A stretch of DNA of 29,096 bases from an uncultured Candidatus Planktophila sp. (GCA_937975715.1 CALJUA010000163.1:1-29096), one strand, 5' to 3'; shown: positions 15,618 through 24,095, counted from the stretch's first letter. The notes: generated from the sequence alone by a model not told the origin. Made by a program: numbers and translations.

Positions 15618-17534
15618 ATGCTCGAATCACTGAAAGGTCCACAAGACCTCAAGGCGCTCAGCCATGCACAACTTGCAGAGCTCAGTGCAGAGATTCGCGC
15701 CTTCTTAGTTGAGAAAGTTTCACGTACCGGTGGTCACCTCGGACCCAATCTCGGAGTCGTAGAGCTCACGCTCTCAATCCACCGCACCTTTGACTCACCG
15801 AAGGATCTCGTGCTCTTCGATACTGGTCACCAGTCATACGTTCATAAGATCGTGACAGGGCGCGCAGATAAGTTTGATGGGCTACGTCAACGAGGCGGTA
15901 TTGCTGGATATCCCAATCGTCGCGAATCCGATCACGACGTTATTGAAAATTCACATGCATCGACTGCACTCTCTTGGGGCGATGGAATCTCTCGTGGCTT
16001 TGCACTGACAGGTCAGAGAGATCGCCACGTAGTTGTCGTTGTAGGAGATGGCGCACTCACTGGCGGAATGTCATGGGAGGCGCTTAATAACATTGCAACT
16101 GCGGAAAATCGCAATTTGGTAATCGTTGTAAACGATAACGAACGTTCTTACTCTCCAACTATTGGTGGACTCGCACAGCATCTCTCTACTCTTCGAATGA
16201 CACAAGGTTATGAGCGCTTCTTGGATTGGGGTAAGGAAGTTCTTCAGAAGACTCCTGTCGTAGGGGCACCTATTTTTGAAACTCTTCACGGAATGAAGAA
16301 GGGCATCAAAGATATTGTTGCTCCTCAAGGCATGTTTGAAGATCTCGGCCTTAAATACATTGGCCCTATCGACGGACATGACATTGCTGCGATGGATCGC
16401 GCTCTACAGCAGGCAAAAGAATTCGGCGAGCCTGTATTGGTGCACGTCATCACTGAAAAGGGGCGCGGATATAGCCCTGCCATTGCAGATGAGGCCGAAA
16501 AGTTCCACGCTGTCGGCATAGTCGATCCCGAAACAGGTTTACCTGTTAAAGCGAGTAAAACTTCTTGGACTGATGTCTTTGCCGATGAACTATTAACTAT
16601 CGGCGAGACGCGTCAAGATATTGTTGCAATTACCGCGGCCATGCTCGGTCCAACTGGCCTCGATAAGTTCCAGATGGCATTCCCAGAGCGCACAATCGAT
16701 GTGGGAATTGCAGAGCAGCATGCAGTAACAAGTGCCGCAGGTATGGCATATGCGGGCCTACACCCAGTTGTTGCGGTCTATTCAACATTCCTCAATCGCG
16801 CCTTCGATCAATTGCTTCTCGATGTTGCACTACACGGCGCTGGCGTCACCTTTGTTCTCGATCGAGCAGGCGTGACAGGAGATGATGGACCGTCACACCA
16901 TGGTATTTGGGATATGGCTCTTACTGGAATTGTTCCTACCTTGGCAGTTGCAGCCCCTCGTGATGGTGCGCGACTTCGCCAGGCACTAGCTGAAGCACTT
17001 GAGATTAACGACCGCCCAACGCTCCTTCGCTTTCCAAAGGGCGCAGTGCATGCAGATATACCTGCCTTTGAAAGTCGTGATGGCGTAGATGTTCTCTATC
17101 GTGGCGAGAGCGCGGATGTATTGCTGGTCAGCGTCGGTGCTATGGCACCACTTGCAGTTGAAGCAGCATCTCAGGCATATCGTGAAGGTGTTGGCGTAAC
17201 TGTGATTGACCCACGTTGGGTAAAGCCACTTCCTGCATCACTGATCACCATGGCACAACGCTACAAGAGCGTAGTTGTCATTGAGGATGGAATCCGCCAT
17301 GGCGGAATAGCATCCTCGCTATCGGAGATGTTCCGTGATGCACGACTTGAAATAGCAATCCATAGCATCGGCGTGCCACTTGAATTTATCGAACACTCCA
17401 AGCGCGGTGAAATCCTAGAAGATCTAGGAATCACTGCTCAGAAGATTGCGCGAGAAATCGTAGAGTGGAGCTCTACTTCAGTACCGATGCAATTCCCGGA
17501 GCATGAAAACGCTGACCGGCCGCAGACTCGCTAA
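15618..17534 (+). CDS. dxs: 1-deoxy-D-xylulose-5-phosphate synthase
   Basis: Dxs condenses pyruvate and glyceraldehyde-3-phosphate with thiamine diphosphate, the entry step of the MEP isoprenoid pathway. The 638-residue protein shows GHQSYVHKIVTGR, the thiamine-diphosphate motif GDGALTGGMSWEALNN ending in VIVVNDNERSYSPT, the transketolase pyrimidine-domain DVGIAEQHAVTSAAGMA, and DRAGVTGDDGPSHHG. The final ~20 residues, after AQKIAREIVEWS, lie entirely within the overlap with convergent fadB and look like a non-family extension. A leaderless -10 precedes the ATG. Its products supply DMAPP to MiaA and polyprenyl carriers for envelope synthesis. Confidence 0.97.
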   Translation: MLESLKGPQDLKALSHAQLAELSAEIRAFLVEKVSRTGGHLGPNLGVVELTLSIHRTFDSPKDLVLFDTGHQSYVHKIVTGRADKFDGLRQRGGIAGYPNRRESDHDVIENSHASTALSWGDGISRGFALTGQRDRHVVVVVGDGALTGGMSWEALNNIATAENRNLVIVVNDNERSYSPTIGGLAQHLSTLRMTQGYERFLDWGKEVLQKTPVVGAPIFETLHGMKKGIKDIVAPQGMFEDLGLKYIGPIDGHDIAAMDRALQQAKEFGEPVLVHVITEKGRGYSPAIADEAEKFHAVGIVDPETGLPVKASKTSWTDVFADELLTIGETRQDIVAITAAMLGPTGLDKFQMAFPERTIDVGIAEQHAVTSAAGMAYAGLHPVVAVYSTFLNRAFDQLLLDVALHGAGVTFVLDRAGVTGDDGPSHHGIWDMALTGIVPTLAVAAPRDGARLRQALAEALEINDRPTLLRFPKGAVHADIPAFESRDGVDVLYRGESADVLLVSVGAMAPLAVEAASQAYREGVGVTVIDPRWVKPLPASLITMAQRYKSVVVIEDGIRHGGIASSLSEMFRDARLEIAIHSIGVPLEFIEHSKRGEILEDLGITAQKIAREIVEWSSTSVPMQFPEHENADRPQTR

Positions 17535-19584
17535 TTCCCTCGCGATCTAAGAACGGCAAGATTCCACCGAGGTGCATTGGCCATCCCGCACCAAGCAACA
17601 TGCAGAGATCAATCTCAGCAGGGGTAGAGACAACACCTTCATCGAGCATCATGCGCGCCTCTTGAGCTAGAGCTGTCAGCGCACGGTGGCGTACTTGATC
17701 TGCAGTTGACGGAGTTGTTCCCTTATGAATTAAGGCAACCGCTGCAGGGTTGGGACCCCAAGAGCCATCTTCGTTCTTGATATAGAAAGTCTTTACACCC
17801 TCCTTGACCATCGCCTGCATAGTAGGAGAGATGCGATAACGCGGACCGAGGTTCTCATGAAGAGTTTCGGCAACATGGAGAGCAACTCCAGGACCAACGA
17901 GACCGAGAAGTTCAAATGGACTCATTGGGAAACCGATTGAGCGCATTGCATTATCTGCAACGGCTGGATCGGTTCCTTCATCAACAGCATCGGTGATCTC
18001 ACCCATAAAGCGAGTCAAAAGTCGGTTCACAACGAAGCCCGGCGCATCCTTACAGATGATCATGGTCTTCTTCAGATTCTTACCAACCTCAACCGCAGTT
18101 GCAGTCGTTGCATCATCTGTCTTTGAAGTACGAGCAACTTCAAGCAGCGGCATGATTGCCACTGGATTGAAGAAGTGGAAGCCAACAACGCGCTCCGGGT
18201 TTTTCATTCCCTCGCTCATACGTTCAACGGAGAGGGATGAGGTATTAGTCGCGAGGACGCACTCAGGGGAGACAATTTCCTCAAGAGCCTTGAAGAGCTC
18301 CTGCTTCAGCGATAACTCTTCAAAGATTGCTTCGATTACGAAGTCACACCCTGCATAGACGGACTTGTCGGCAGAACCTGTGACAAGTGCCGCAAGGCGT
18401 TGTGCGGTCTCGGCGCTCATGCGCTTCTTCTCTACCAATTTTGTGAGCTCTGCATGAACCCAGGCGACACCCTTATCGGCACGAGCTTGATCGATATCTG
18501 TCATTACGACAGGGCACTTGAGATTGCGGACTAGGAGAAGAGCTAGCTGAGATGCCATTAATCCTGCACCAACAACACCGACCTTGCTTACCTTGCGAGC
18601 AAGGTTTGCCTTAGGAGCACCCTCAACCTTCTTGCGCTTCTTTTGAATCATATTGAATGCATAGAGAGATGCGCGTAGCGGATCTGACATCACGAGATCT
18701 GCAAGAACCTGATCCTCAGCATCAAAACCTTCGCCATTGGTGCAGGTTTTAGATGCCGCAATAAGTTCGAGAGCTTTGCGAGGAGATGCGATATCTGCAC
18801 CGCCGAATTTCTTGAGTGCTGCCGCCTTACCGGTGGCTAGTGCTGCATCCCATGCTGGATCGTTGCTGTAATCCTTACGTTCGATCTTTGTTGCACCCGA
18901 GAGGATGGATGCTGCAAAGCCACAAGACTTTTCGAGGAAGTCAGCTGGTTCGAATACTGCATCGACAACGCCGAGCGCCAACGCATCTTTCGCCTTCATC
19001 ATGGTGTTGTTATTGAGAGCGTTGAGAATAATTACTTGAACAGCCTTCTCTGGACCAATCAACTTAGGTAGCAGCGTTGCACCGCCCCATCCCGGAACAA
19101 GTCCAAGGAATACCTCTGGAAGAGCGGTAAATGCAGTTGATGCGAGAGTGCGGTACTTGGAATGAAGTCCAATCTCAAGTCCACCACCGAGGGCTAAGCC
19201 ATTGATAAAGGAGAAGGTTGGAATATCAATCTCACCGAGGCGTCGGAAGACATCGTGTCCAAGCTTTCCGATAGCAAGTGCTTGATCGCGCTCTGTCAGA
19301 AATGACATGGCAGAGAGATCTGCACCTGCTGCAAAGATAAATGGCTTTCCGGTTACTGCAATTGCTGCCGGTTTGTGAGAGAGAGCTTCAGTGATTGCCG
19401 CATCGAGCGATGCAACGGATTGAGGACCAAGTGTGTTGGGACGTGTGTGATCGAGTCCGTTATCAAGAGTGATAAGAGCAAGAATTCCCTTGAAACCAAA
19501 TGGAGTCAGATCCACATCGCGAACCTTTGCAACGGTGATGACTTCTTCAGGAGCACCTTCTGGAAGCACGAGAGCTGTAGCCAT
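17473..19584 (-). CDS. fadB: Fatty acid oxidation complex alpha subunit (enoyl-CoA hydratase / 3-hydroxyacyl-CoA dehydrogenase)
   Basis: The 703-residue bifunctional protein carries out the two middle steps of beta-oxidation. Residues about 25-210 form the crotonase domain, with the oxyanion-hole segment GKPFIFAAGADLS, INGLALGGGLEIG and LPEVFLGLVPGWGG. The NAD-binding domain starts at VGVVGAGLMASQLALLL, and catalytic GFHFFNPVAIMPLLEV follows. The two C-terminal dehydrogenase domains end with GAGWPMHLGGILPFLDREG. The ATG directly abuts the fadA stop with no gap, and AGGAGG lies inside the end of fadA. At the 3' end it overlaps dxs by 62 bases on the opposite strand; both reading frames there look genuine because the FadB part is well conserved. 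Confidence 0.95.
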   Translation of the reverse strand: MATALVLPEGAPEEVITVAKVRDVDLTPFGFKGILALITLDNGLDHTRPNTLGPQSVASLDAAITEALSHKPAAIAVTGKPFIFAAGADLSAMSFLTERDQALAIGKLGHDVFRRLGEIDIPTFSFINGLALGGGLEIGLHSKYRTLASTAFTALPEVFLGLVPGWGGATLLPKLIGPEKAVQVIILNALNNNTMMKAKDALALGVVDAVFEPADFLEKSCGFAASILSGATKIERKDYSNDPAWDAALATGKAAALKKFGGADIASPRKALELIAASKTCTNGEGFDAEDQVLADLVMSDPLRASLYAFNMIQKKRKKVEGAPKANLARKVSKVGVVGAGLMASQLALLLVRNLKCPVVMTDIDQARADKGVAWVHAELTKLVEKKRMSAETAQRLAALVTGSADKSVYAGCDFVIEAIFEELSLKQELFKALEEIVSPECVLATNTSSLSVERMSEGMKNPERVVGFHFFNPVAIMPLLEVARTSKTDDATTATAVEVGKNLKKTMIICKDAPGFVVNRLLTRFMGEITDAVDEGTDPAVADNAMRSIGFPMSPFELLGLVGPGVALHVAETLHENLGPRYRISPTMQAMVKEGVKTFYIKNEDGSWGPNPAAVALIHKGTTPSTADQVRHRALTALAQEARMMLDEGVVSTPAEIDLCMLLGAGWPMHLGGILPFLDREGISESAAGQRFHAPGIASVLK

Positions 19585-20775
19585 TTACTTATTTCCTCCT
19601 GTGAAGTGTGGGTTCTCCCAAATTACTGTTCCGCCCATGCCAAGTCCGATACACATTGTTGTAATTCCATATTGAACTTCTGGATGAGCTTCAAATGTGC
19701 GAGCTAAATTAATCATTAAACGAACACCAGATGATGCAAGGGGGTGACCAACGGCGATGGCGCCTCCATAAGGATTAACGCGAGGATCATCATCACTGAT
19801 TCCGAAATGTTCAAGGAAAGCGATGACCTGGACCGCAAAAGCCTCATTAATTTCAAAGGCACCGATATCAGAAATCTTCAGACCTGCCTTAGCAAGGGCC
19901 TTCTCTGTCGAAGGAACTGGTCCATAGCCCATTACCTCAGGCTCTACACCTGCAAATGCAAAGGTCACCAACTTCGCTTTAATAGGAAGGCCAAGCTCCT
20001 TGGCTTTTTCTTCACTAGCTAGGAGTGCGATGGTTGCACCGTCATTGATGCCAGATGCATTTCCTGCAGTGACGCGTCCACCCGGTCGGAATGGAGTCTT
20101 TAAGCCCGCAAGCCCTTCCATTGTTGTTGTTGGACGAGGACCTTCATCGGCAGAGACGATAGTCCAACCAAGTTCTTCAGATCGCGCTGCTGTTGGAATG
20201 AGATCGCGTTGAATCAAACCTTCTTCGTAAGCTTTCGCGGTTTTCATCTGTGAGTTAAATGCATAACGATCTGCACGCTCTTTCGTAATCGACGGATATC
20301 GATCATGAAGTCGTTCGGCAGTAGCACCCATTGACATTGCATCAGGGTCAACAATCTTTTCGGCCAAATAGCGAGGATTGGGATCCATGAGTTCGCCCAT
20401 TGGATGATTTCCCATATGCTCAACACCACCTGCGAGAGCGAGATCAATTGCGCCCATTGCAATTTGTCCGGCAACTGTTGTTGTCGCAGTAAGTGCACCT
20501 GCACACCATCGATCGATGGAGTAACCAGGAACTGTGTTGGGTAATCCTGCAAGCAGTGATGCGCTGCGACCGATGTTCATTCCTTGATCACCAGTCTGCG
20601 TTGCAGCTGCAATTGCTACATCGTCAATCTGATTAAGGGGCAGAGACGGGTTGCGCTCGATGAGACCGCGCATAGCGCGAATCAGCAGGTCATCGGCTCG
20701 AGTATTCACAAATGCGCCACCGGACTTACCAAAAGGCGTGCGGACGGCATCAACGAGAACAACGGTGCGTGACAT
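19585..20775 (-). CDS. fadA: Acetyl-CoA acyltransferase (thiolase, beta-oxidation beta subunit)
   Basis: Thiolase cleaves 3-ketoacyl-CoA to acetyl-CoA and a shortened acyl-CoA, partner of FadB. The 396-residue protein has the nucleophile Cys91 in SIDRWCAGALTATT, the NEAFAVQV loop, His344 in GGAIAVGHPLASSG, and the second catalytic Cys375 in TMCIGLGMGG. The ATG at 20775 is preferred to an in-frame TTG 15 bases upstream. It gives the family start MSRTVVLVDAVRTPFGK, and GAAGGAG lies at the right spacing. A -10-like TAACCT (20806-20811) gives a leader of about 24 bases. With fadB it forms a two-gene operon. Confidence 0.96.
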   Translation of the reverse strand: MSRTVVLVDAVRTPFGKSGGAFVNTRADDLLIRAMRGLIERNPSLPLNQIDDVAIAAATQTGDQGMNIGRSASLLAGLPNTVPGYSIDRWCAGALTATTTVAGQIAMGAIDLALAGGVEHMGNHPMGELMDPNPRYLAEKIVDPDAMSMGATAERLHDRYPSITKERADRYAFNSQMKTAKAYEEGLIQRDLIPTAARSEELGWTIVSADEGPRPTTTMEGLAGLKTPFRPGGRVTAGNASGINDGATIALLASEEKAKELGLPIKAKLVTFAFAGVEPEVMGYGPVPSTEKALAKAGLKISDIGAFEINEAFAVQVIAFLEHFGISDDDPRVNPYGGAIAVGHPLASSGVRLMINLARTFEAHPEVQYGITTMCIGLGMGGTVIWENPHFTGGNK

Positions 20776-20805
20776 CAAGGGCTCCTTCAACGAGTTGAGG
20801 CTTTT

Positions 20806-20811
20806 AGGTTA
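20806..20811 (-). promoter_or_regulatory. -10 box of fadAB
   Basis: TAACCT on the minus strand, 30 bases before the fadA ATG. It would start a short leader containing the GAAGGAG ribosome binding site. This makes fadAB one of the few units here with a normal leader. Confidence 0.35.
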
Positions 20812-20838
20812 CTCGTCGGTAGCCCAAAAGGCTACGAG
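20812..20838 (-). terminator. Hairpin after the ribonuclease D gene
   Basis: CTCG (20812-20815) and TAGCC (20820-20824) pair with GGCTA (20830-20834) and CGAG (20835-20838) around a five-base CAAAA loop, with a four-base bulge. It lies 13 bases past the stop of the minus-strand ribonuclease D gene and just before the fadA -10. No U-run follows, so it may be a processing or weak termination structure, or an operator. Confidence 0.3.
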
Positions 20839-20850
20839 GAAGGCGAACTT

Positions 20851-22113
20851 TTATTCGGAGACTTGAGTGTCCTCTTCGGGCTCTGGAAGCTCCATCGGCT
20901 CATCTTGCTCAAGGGCGTGCATCAGAATTGGCGCTGCAACCTCAATCTGCCACTCACGGGCGCCCATCTTTCGTAGCAGTTGTTCCACTTCGGCCGGATC
21001 GGGCAACTGCCAACAGATCTGTCGTAAGAATTCAGGTGTGAGGAGATTTTCAACGGGGAGTTCGAGCTCGGAAGCCTTAACTCCCATTTCAAAGCGGGCA
21101 TGAGAGAGCGGGATGTATTTCTCTGGAAAACGATCACGCCAAAACTTGATTGGTGGAAGCGCATCGCTCTTGCTACGTGATTGAGGACATTCTTCTTCTG
21201 GAAGAGCGAGAGCCGCAGCTATAGCGTTGAGCCAGCGGGGAGTATTTTCAAACCAACGAGCGCGAAGTCCGATTGGTCGCAAAACCTTTTCTAGTTCGCG
21301 CTTGGTTGTAATTGGTGAAGCATCGCTAGCCAAAGCGATGGTGGAGATTGCCATATCGGAGAGCACTCTGCCTGGAGAGATATCCAGGTGGGCGGCGAGA
21401 TCATCCCGCGCCTCCCATAGCGCCTTCACAACCGCAAGCTGTGAGCGCTTCTTCACTTTATGCATGCCGGAGGTGCGTCGCCATAGATCAATACGTTTTG
21501 GCGCAGGGGGAGCGGTCAAGATTGCTGCGAACTCTTGGCGAGCCCACTGGAGCTTCTTCTTCTCTATTAAAAGTTTCTCAATCTCATTGCGAAGTTCGAT
21601 GAGAAGTTCTACATCGAGTGCGGCGTAATTGAGCCAATCTTCCGGAAGAGGTCGCACCGACCAATCTTGCGCGGAATGTTCTTTTGCCAATCCAATATCG
21701 AGAAGTGATTCAACAAGTGCACCAAGACCTACTCGAGGTAGACCCACCAAACGACCCGCTAATTCTGTATCAAAGAGGATTGAGGGATTTAAACCAAGTT
21801 CACGAAGACATGGAAGATCTTGTGTACTTGCATGAAGAATTACCTCTTCGCCCTGCCATAGTTGATTAAGTTTTTCAAAGTACGGGCTGCCAACTCCAAA
21901 TGGAATGGGATCAATCAGATGGAGACCGCCGTCGGTCCGCTTTATTTGAATGAGATATGCGCGTGAGCTGTATCGATAACCTGATGCACGTTCTGCATCT
22001 ACTGCAAATGGTCCGCTTCCCGCAGCAAGTTGAGAGAGCATCTCCTCGAATTGTTCTGGTGTGGAAACAAGTTCAGGAAGCCCCAGATATGGCGCTGTGA
22101 GAAGTTCAGCCAC
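20851..22113 (-). CDS. rnd: Ribonuclease D-like 3'-5' exonuclease with HRDC domain
   Basis: The 420-residue protein has a DEDDy exonuclease domain (residues ~15-205) and an HRDC domain (about 220-300). Exo I is VDAERASGYRYS (Asp39, Glu41), exo II is HASTQDLPCLRELG followed by FDTELAGRLVG, and exo III is YAALDVELL with the Tyr. The family trims tRNA and other structured RNA 3' ends. The start is GTG at 22113, inside the last codons of DUF3000 (8-base overlap), with no Shine-Dalgarno, so translation is presumably coupled. The C-terminal ~25 residues are Glu/Pro-rich. The DUF3000-RNase D pair is conserved across actinobacteria. Confidence 0.92.
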   Translation of the reverse strand: MAELLTAPYLGLPELVSTPEQFEEMLSQLAAGSGPFAVDAERASGYRYSSRAYLIQIKRTDGGLHLIDPIPFGVGSPYFEKLNQLWQGEEVILHASTQDLPCLRELGLNPSILFDTELAGRLVGLPRVGLGALVESLLDIGLAKEHSAQDWSVRPLPEDWLNYAALDVELLIELRNEIEKLLIEKKKLQWARQEFAAILTAPPAPKRIDLWRRTSGMHKVKKRSQLAVVKALWEARDDLAAHLDISPGRVLSDMAISTIALASDASPITTKRELEKVLRPIGLRARWFENTPRWLNAIAAALALPEEECPQSRSKSDALPPIKFWRDRFPEKYIPLSHARFEMGVKASELELPVENLLTPEFLRQICWQLPDPAEVEQLLRKMGAREWQIEVAAPILMHALEQDEPMELPEPEEDTQVSE

Positions 22114-22696
22114 GTCGACGAGCAGAACTAATAGGAGCTACGCCTTCAGCCAATGGAGGCAGACCTGCAACTTCGCTGATGAAGTTGCACCATGCTTGCA
22201 CGTGAGGAACGAGTTCTTCTGGAGTAGTCAAAATCGGTGACCATGAGGCACGAATCTCAATCTCAGATTCATCGTGGCGAGAAGAGAGCTTTCCAAATGA
22301 TGCACTGGACACTCGTGTAACAGTTCCGGAGGGTGCACTGTAGAGAGCATCTGCCTCTTGCAAGCTATCGAGCAGCCAATTCCAGCCGACCTCAGGTAGC
22401 AATGGATCTGCTTGCATATCCGAATCAACTGTGGCGCGCATAAATGTCACGCAGCGGTATTCACCTTCCCACGTATCTTGTCCGCCTGGTTCGTGCAAAA
22501 TGACGAAGCGACCAGATGCAAGTTCATCTTCTTGCTCACCGAATAGACCGTTGCTGACATCGGCTGTAAAAGCGAATGAATATTGTGCGAGTTTCTGTGG
22601 AGCTGGAACTTCTTCAAGCTCAATCTCTGCACGCGGAGTGAATTCTCGAATGATTGAAATCATCGATTCGAAAGAGAAAGGAGAGCGGGAATTCAC
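22106..22696 (-). CDS. DUF3000 family protein
   Basis: The 196-residue protein matches the actinobacterial DUF3000 family: RAEIELEEVPAPQKLA near the N-terminus, ADVSNGLFGEQEDELASGRFV, a DPLLPEVGWNWLLDSL segment, SGTVTRVSSASFG, and the closing AGLPPLAEGV...RRRG. Function is unknown; there are no membrane spans or signal peptide. It starts with GTG at 22696. TAGAAT lies six bases upstream (22703-22708), which indicates a leaderless mRNA. Its stop overlaps the GTG of the RNase D gene by eight bases, which suggests a shared RNA-related role by context only. Confidence 0.9.
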   Translation of the reverse strand: MNSRSPFSFESMISIIREFTPRAEIELEEVPAPQKLAQYSFAFTADVSNGLFGEQEDELASGRFVILHEPGGQDTWEGEYRCVTFMRATVDSDMQADPLLPEVGWNWLLDSLQEADALYSAPSGTVTRVSSASFGKLSSRHDESEIEIRASWSPILTTPEELVPHVQAWCNFISEVAGLPPLAEGVAPISSARRRG

Positions 22697-22702
22697 TGGT
22701 CA

Positions 22703-22708
22703 ATTCTA
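22703..22708 (-). promoter_or_regulatory. -10 box of DUF3000-rnd (leaderless)
   Basis: TAGAAT on the minus strand, six bases before the GTG start at 22696. It is close to the classic TATAAT and no Shine-Dalgarno is present. Confidence 0.5.
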
Positions 22709-22754
22709 AAGATGAATGGCTCCTTTTACTGGGAGGTCAGCTGTGAAGATTCGG

Positions 22755-22760
22755 TAAGGT
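22755..22760 (+). promoter_or_regulatory. -10 box of the DMT transporter (leaderless)
   Basis: TAAGGT, then six bases, then ATG at 22767, with no Shine-Dalgarno in front of the start. Confidence 0.45.
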
Positions 22761-22766
22761 GCGCCT

Positions 22767-23612
22767 ATGGCGACCCTCCTTGCTCTTCTCTCCAGTCTCT
22801 TATGGGGCAGTGCTGATTATCACGCTGGAAATCTCAGTAAGAGATTGCCAAGCATGGCAGTTCTGGGAATCAACCAAGCCTTTGGGTTGCTCTGTGGAAT
22901 AGCGCTCATTCTGATCTCGGGTGGATGGATTTCTCCATCGATGAGTTCACAGGGCTATCTCGTTAATGGAGCTCTCGCCGGGTTATCGGGTTATGCAGGG
23001 TTACTCTGTCTCTATGCAGGACTCTCATCTGGACGCATGGGCGTTGTCTCTCCGATCAGTTCTCTTAGCGTTTTAATTCCACTCTTCTTTGCATTTGTGA
23101 TTGAAGGCGACCGGCTCTCCACGCCAGTAACTATGGGAGTCATTGCAGCGGTCATCGGAGGATTTCTTGCAAGCGGTCCAGAGATTACCCAAGGCCTTCC
23201 AGTTCGACCCGTCCTTCTTGCACTCGGGGCAGCGTGCGGCTTCGGAGCGGCGCTGACATTTATGGCTATCGGCTCGCAGGAGAGTTCGTTGTTGACGATG
23301 ACAACGATGAGAGCGACGACATTTGTAGTCAGCGCTTCATACTTCGTTAAGTCACGAGGTTTCGGGGGAGTAACAAGAAAAGATTTGCCTTTGCTCGCCG
23401 CAATAGGCGTAGCTGACTTCTCAGCCAACCTACTTCTCGGCGTTGCAACGACGAAGGGTCTGGTGTCGATTGCAATGGTACTCGGATCTCTCTATCCGAT
23501 TGCGACTGCAGTACTTGCGTATATCTTCCTTCATGAACGATTACATAAAGTGCAATACATTGGCGTTGTTTTAGCTGTCAGTGGAGTTGCCCTGATATCT
23601 GCATTGCAGTAA
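22767..23612 (+). CDS. DMT superfamily (EamA) transporter
   Basis: The 281-residue membrane protein is made of two EamA repeats of about five hydrophobic segments each, ten in total. It opens with LLALLSSLLWGSADYHAGNLSK and has the repeat-ending helices GVVSPISSLSVLIPLFFAF and VSIAMVLGSLYPIATAVLAY. EamA proteins export or import amino acids, nucleotides and other small metabolites; no substrate can be assigned. The gene appears leaderless (TAAGGT six bases before the ATG). It is divergent from DUF3000 and convergent with the RibD-like gene, overlapping it by 42 bases. Those last codons encode the final transmembrane helix, so the overlap is in real protein. Confidence 0.88.
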   Translation: MATLLALLSSLLWGSADYHAGNLSKRLPSMAVLGINQAFGLLCGIALILISGGWISPSMSSQGYLVNGALAGLSGYAGLLCLYAGLSSGRMGVVSPISSLSVLIPLFFAFVIEGDRLSTPVTMGVIAAVIGGFLASGPEITQGLPVRPVLLALGAACGFGAALTFMAIGSQESSLLTMTTMRATTFVVSASYFVKSRGFGGVTRKDLPLLAAIGVADFSANLLLGVATTKGLVSIAMVLGSLYPIATAVLAYIFLHERLHKVQYIGVVLAVSGVALISALQ

Positions 23613-24089
23613 TCGCGTTCCATCAATTTCTTCATCGGAGATGATGGTGAAGTTCTTGAGCAAGTGATCTTTCTCAATGAAGTTTCCATCACCATTGATG
23701 GGCGAAATCGAAAGTTCTAATTGGTCAATCACTCCTGCATTGACCATCGCAAGCAGCAACTGACCGCCTGCTTCCACGACGATATCTTCTTCGATACGTT
23801 CATCAATTCGTCGTGTAATTTCTGCAAGGTTTCTCTCGACGGTAACTTGTTGCATCAACGGATGAGGAAAGGTGAGCGGCTCTAAATTTCTAGTGAAGAC
23901 AAAGATTGGCTTTGAACTCTTCTCGTAACTTTCAATCTGTGCGCTCTGCTTGCCGATGATGAAGGCGCCGGCGCTACGATGTCGGGCTAGAAAACGAGCG
24001 CGGTCGGCTGGCGTTGATAGGTGCGATGACTTTCCGCCTAACGAGGAGGCGCCATTTGCTCCGAGAAGAAATGAAGCGATAACGGCCAT
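23571..24089 (-). CDS. RibD C-terminal/dihydrofolate reductase-family protein (short form)
   Basis: The 172-residue protein resembles the RibD C-terminal (pyrimidine reductase/DHFR-like) fold. It has an AVIASFLLGANG start, a central RSAGAFIIGKQS (NADPH-site GxxT-like region), and VEAGGQLLLAMVNAGVIDQLELSISPI, the family's EGGxxLLxxLLxxGLVDEL motif. It is shorter than relatives such as Rv2671 of M. tuberculosis (about 258 residues from memory) and lacks their N-terminal segment. The usual SLDG acid is replaced in LLGANG. It may thus have altered or no reductase activity. The start is supported by TATTCT six bases upstream. The 3' end overlaps the transporter by 42 bases. Confidence 0.7.
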   Translation of the reverse strand: MAVIASFLLGANGASSLGGKSSHLSTPADRARFLARHRSAGAFIIGKQSAQIESYEKSSKPIFVFTRNLEPLTFPHPLMQQVTVERNLAEITRRIDERIEEDIVVEAGGQLLLAMVNAGVIDQLELSISPINGDGNFIEKDHLLKNFTIISDEEIDGTRLLQCRYQGNSTDS

Positions 24090-24095
24090 TTGGGA

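Noticed and set aside
20776..20790. TTG start five codons upstream of fadA
   Set aside because: Those codons contain the Shine-Dalgarno GAAGGAG itself, so the ATG at 20775 is the start.
23012..23428. 138-codon minus-strand frame opposite the DMT transporter
   Set aside because: No recognisable domain, no start signals, and the plus-strand membrane protein is clearly real.
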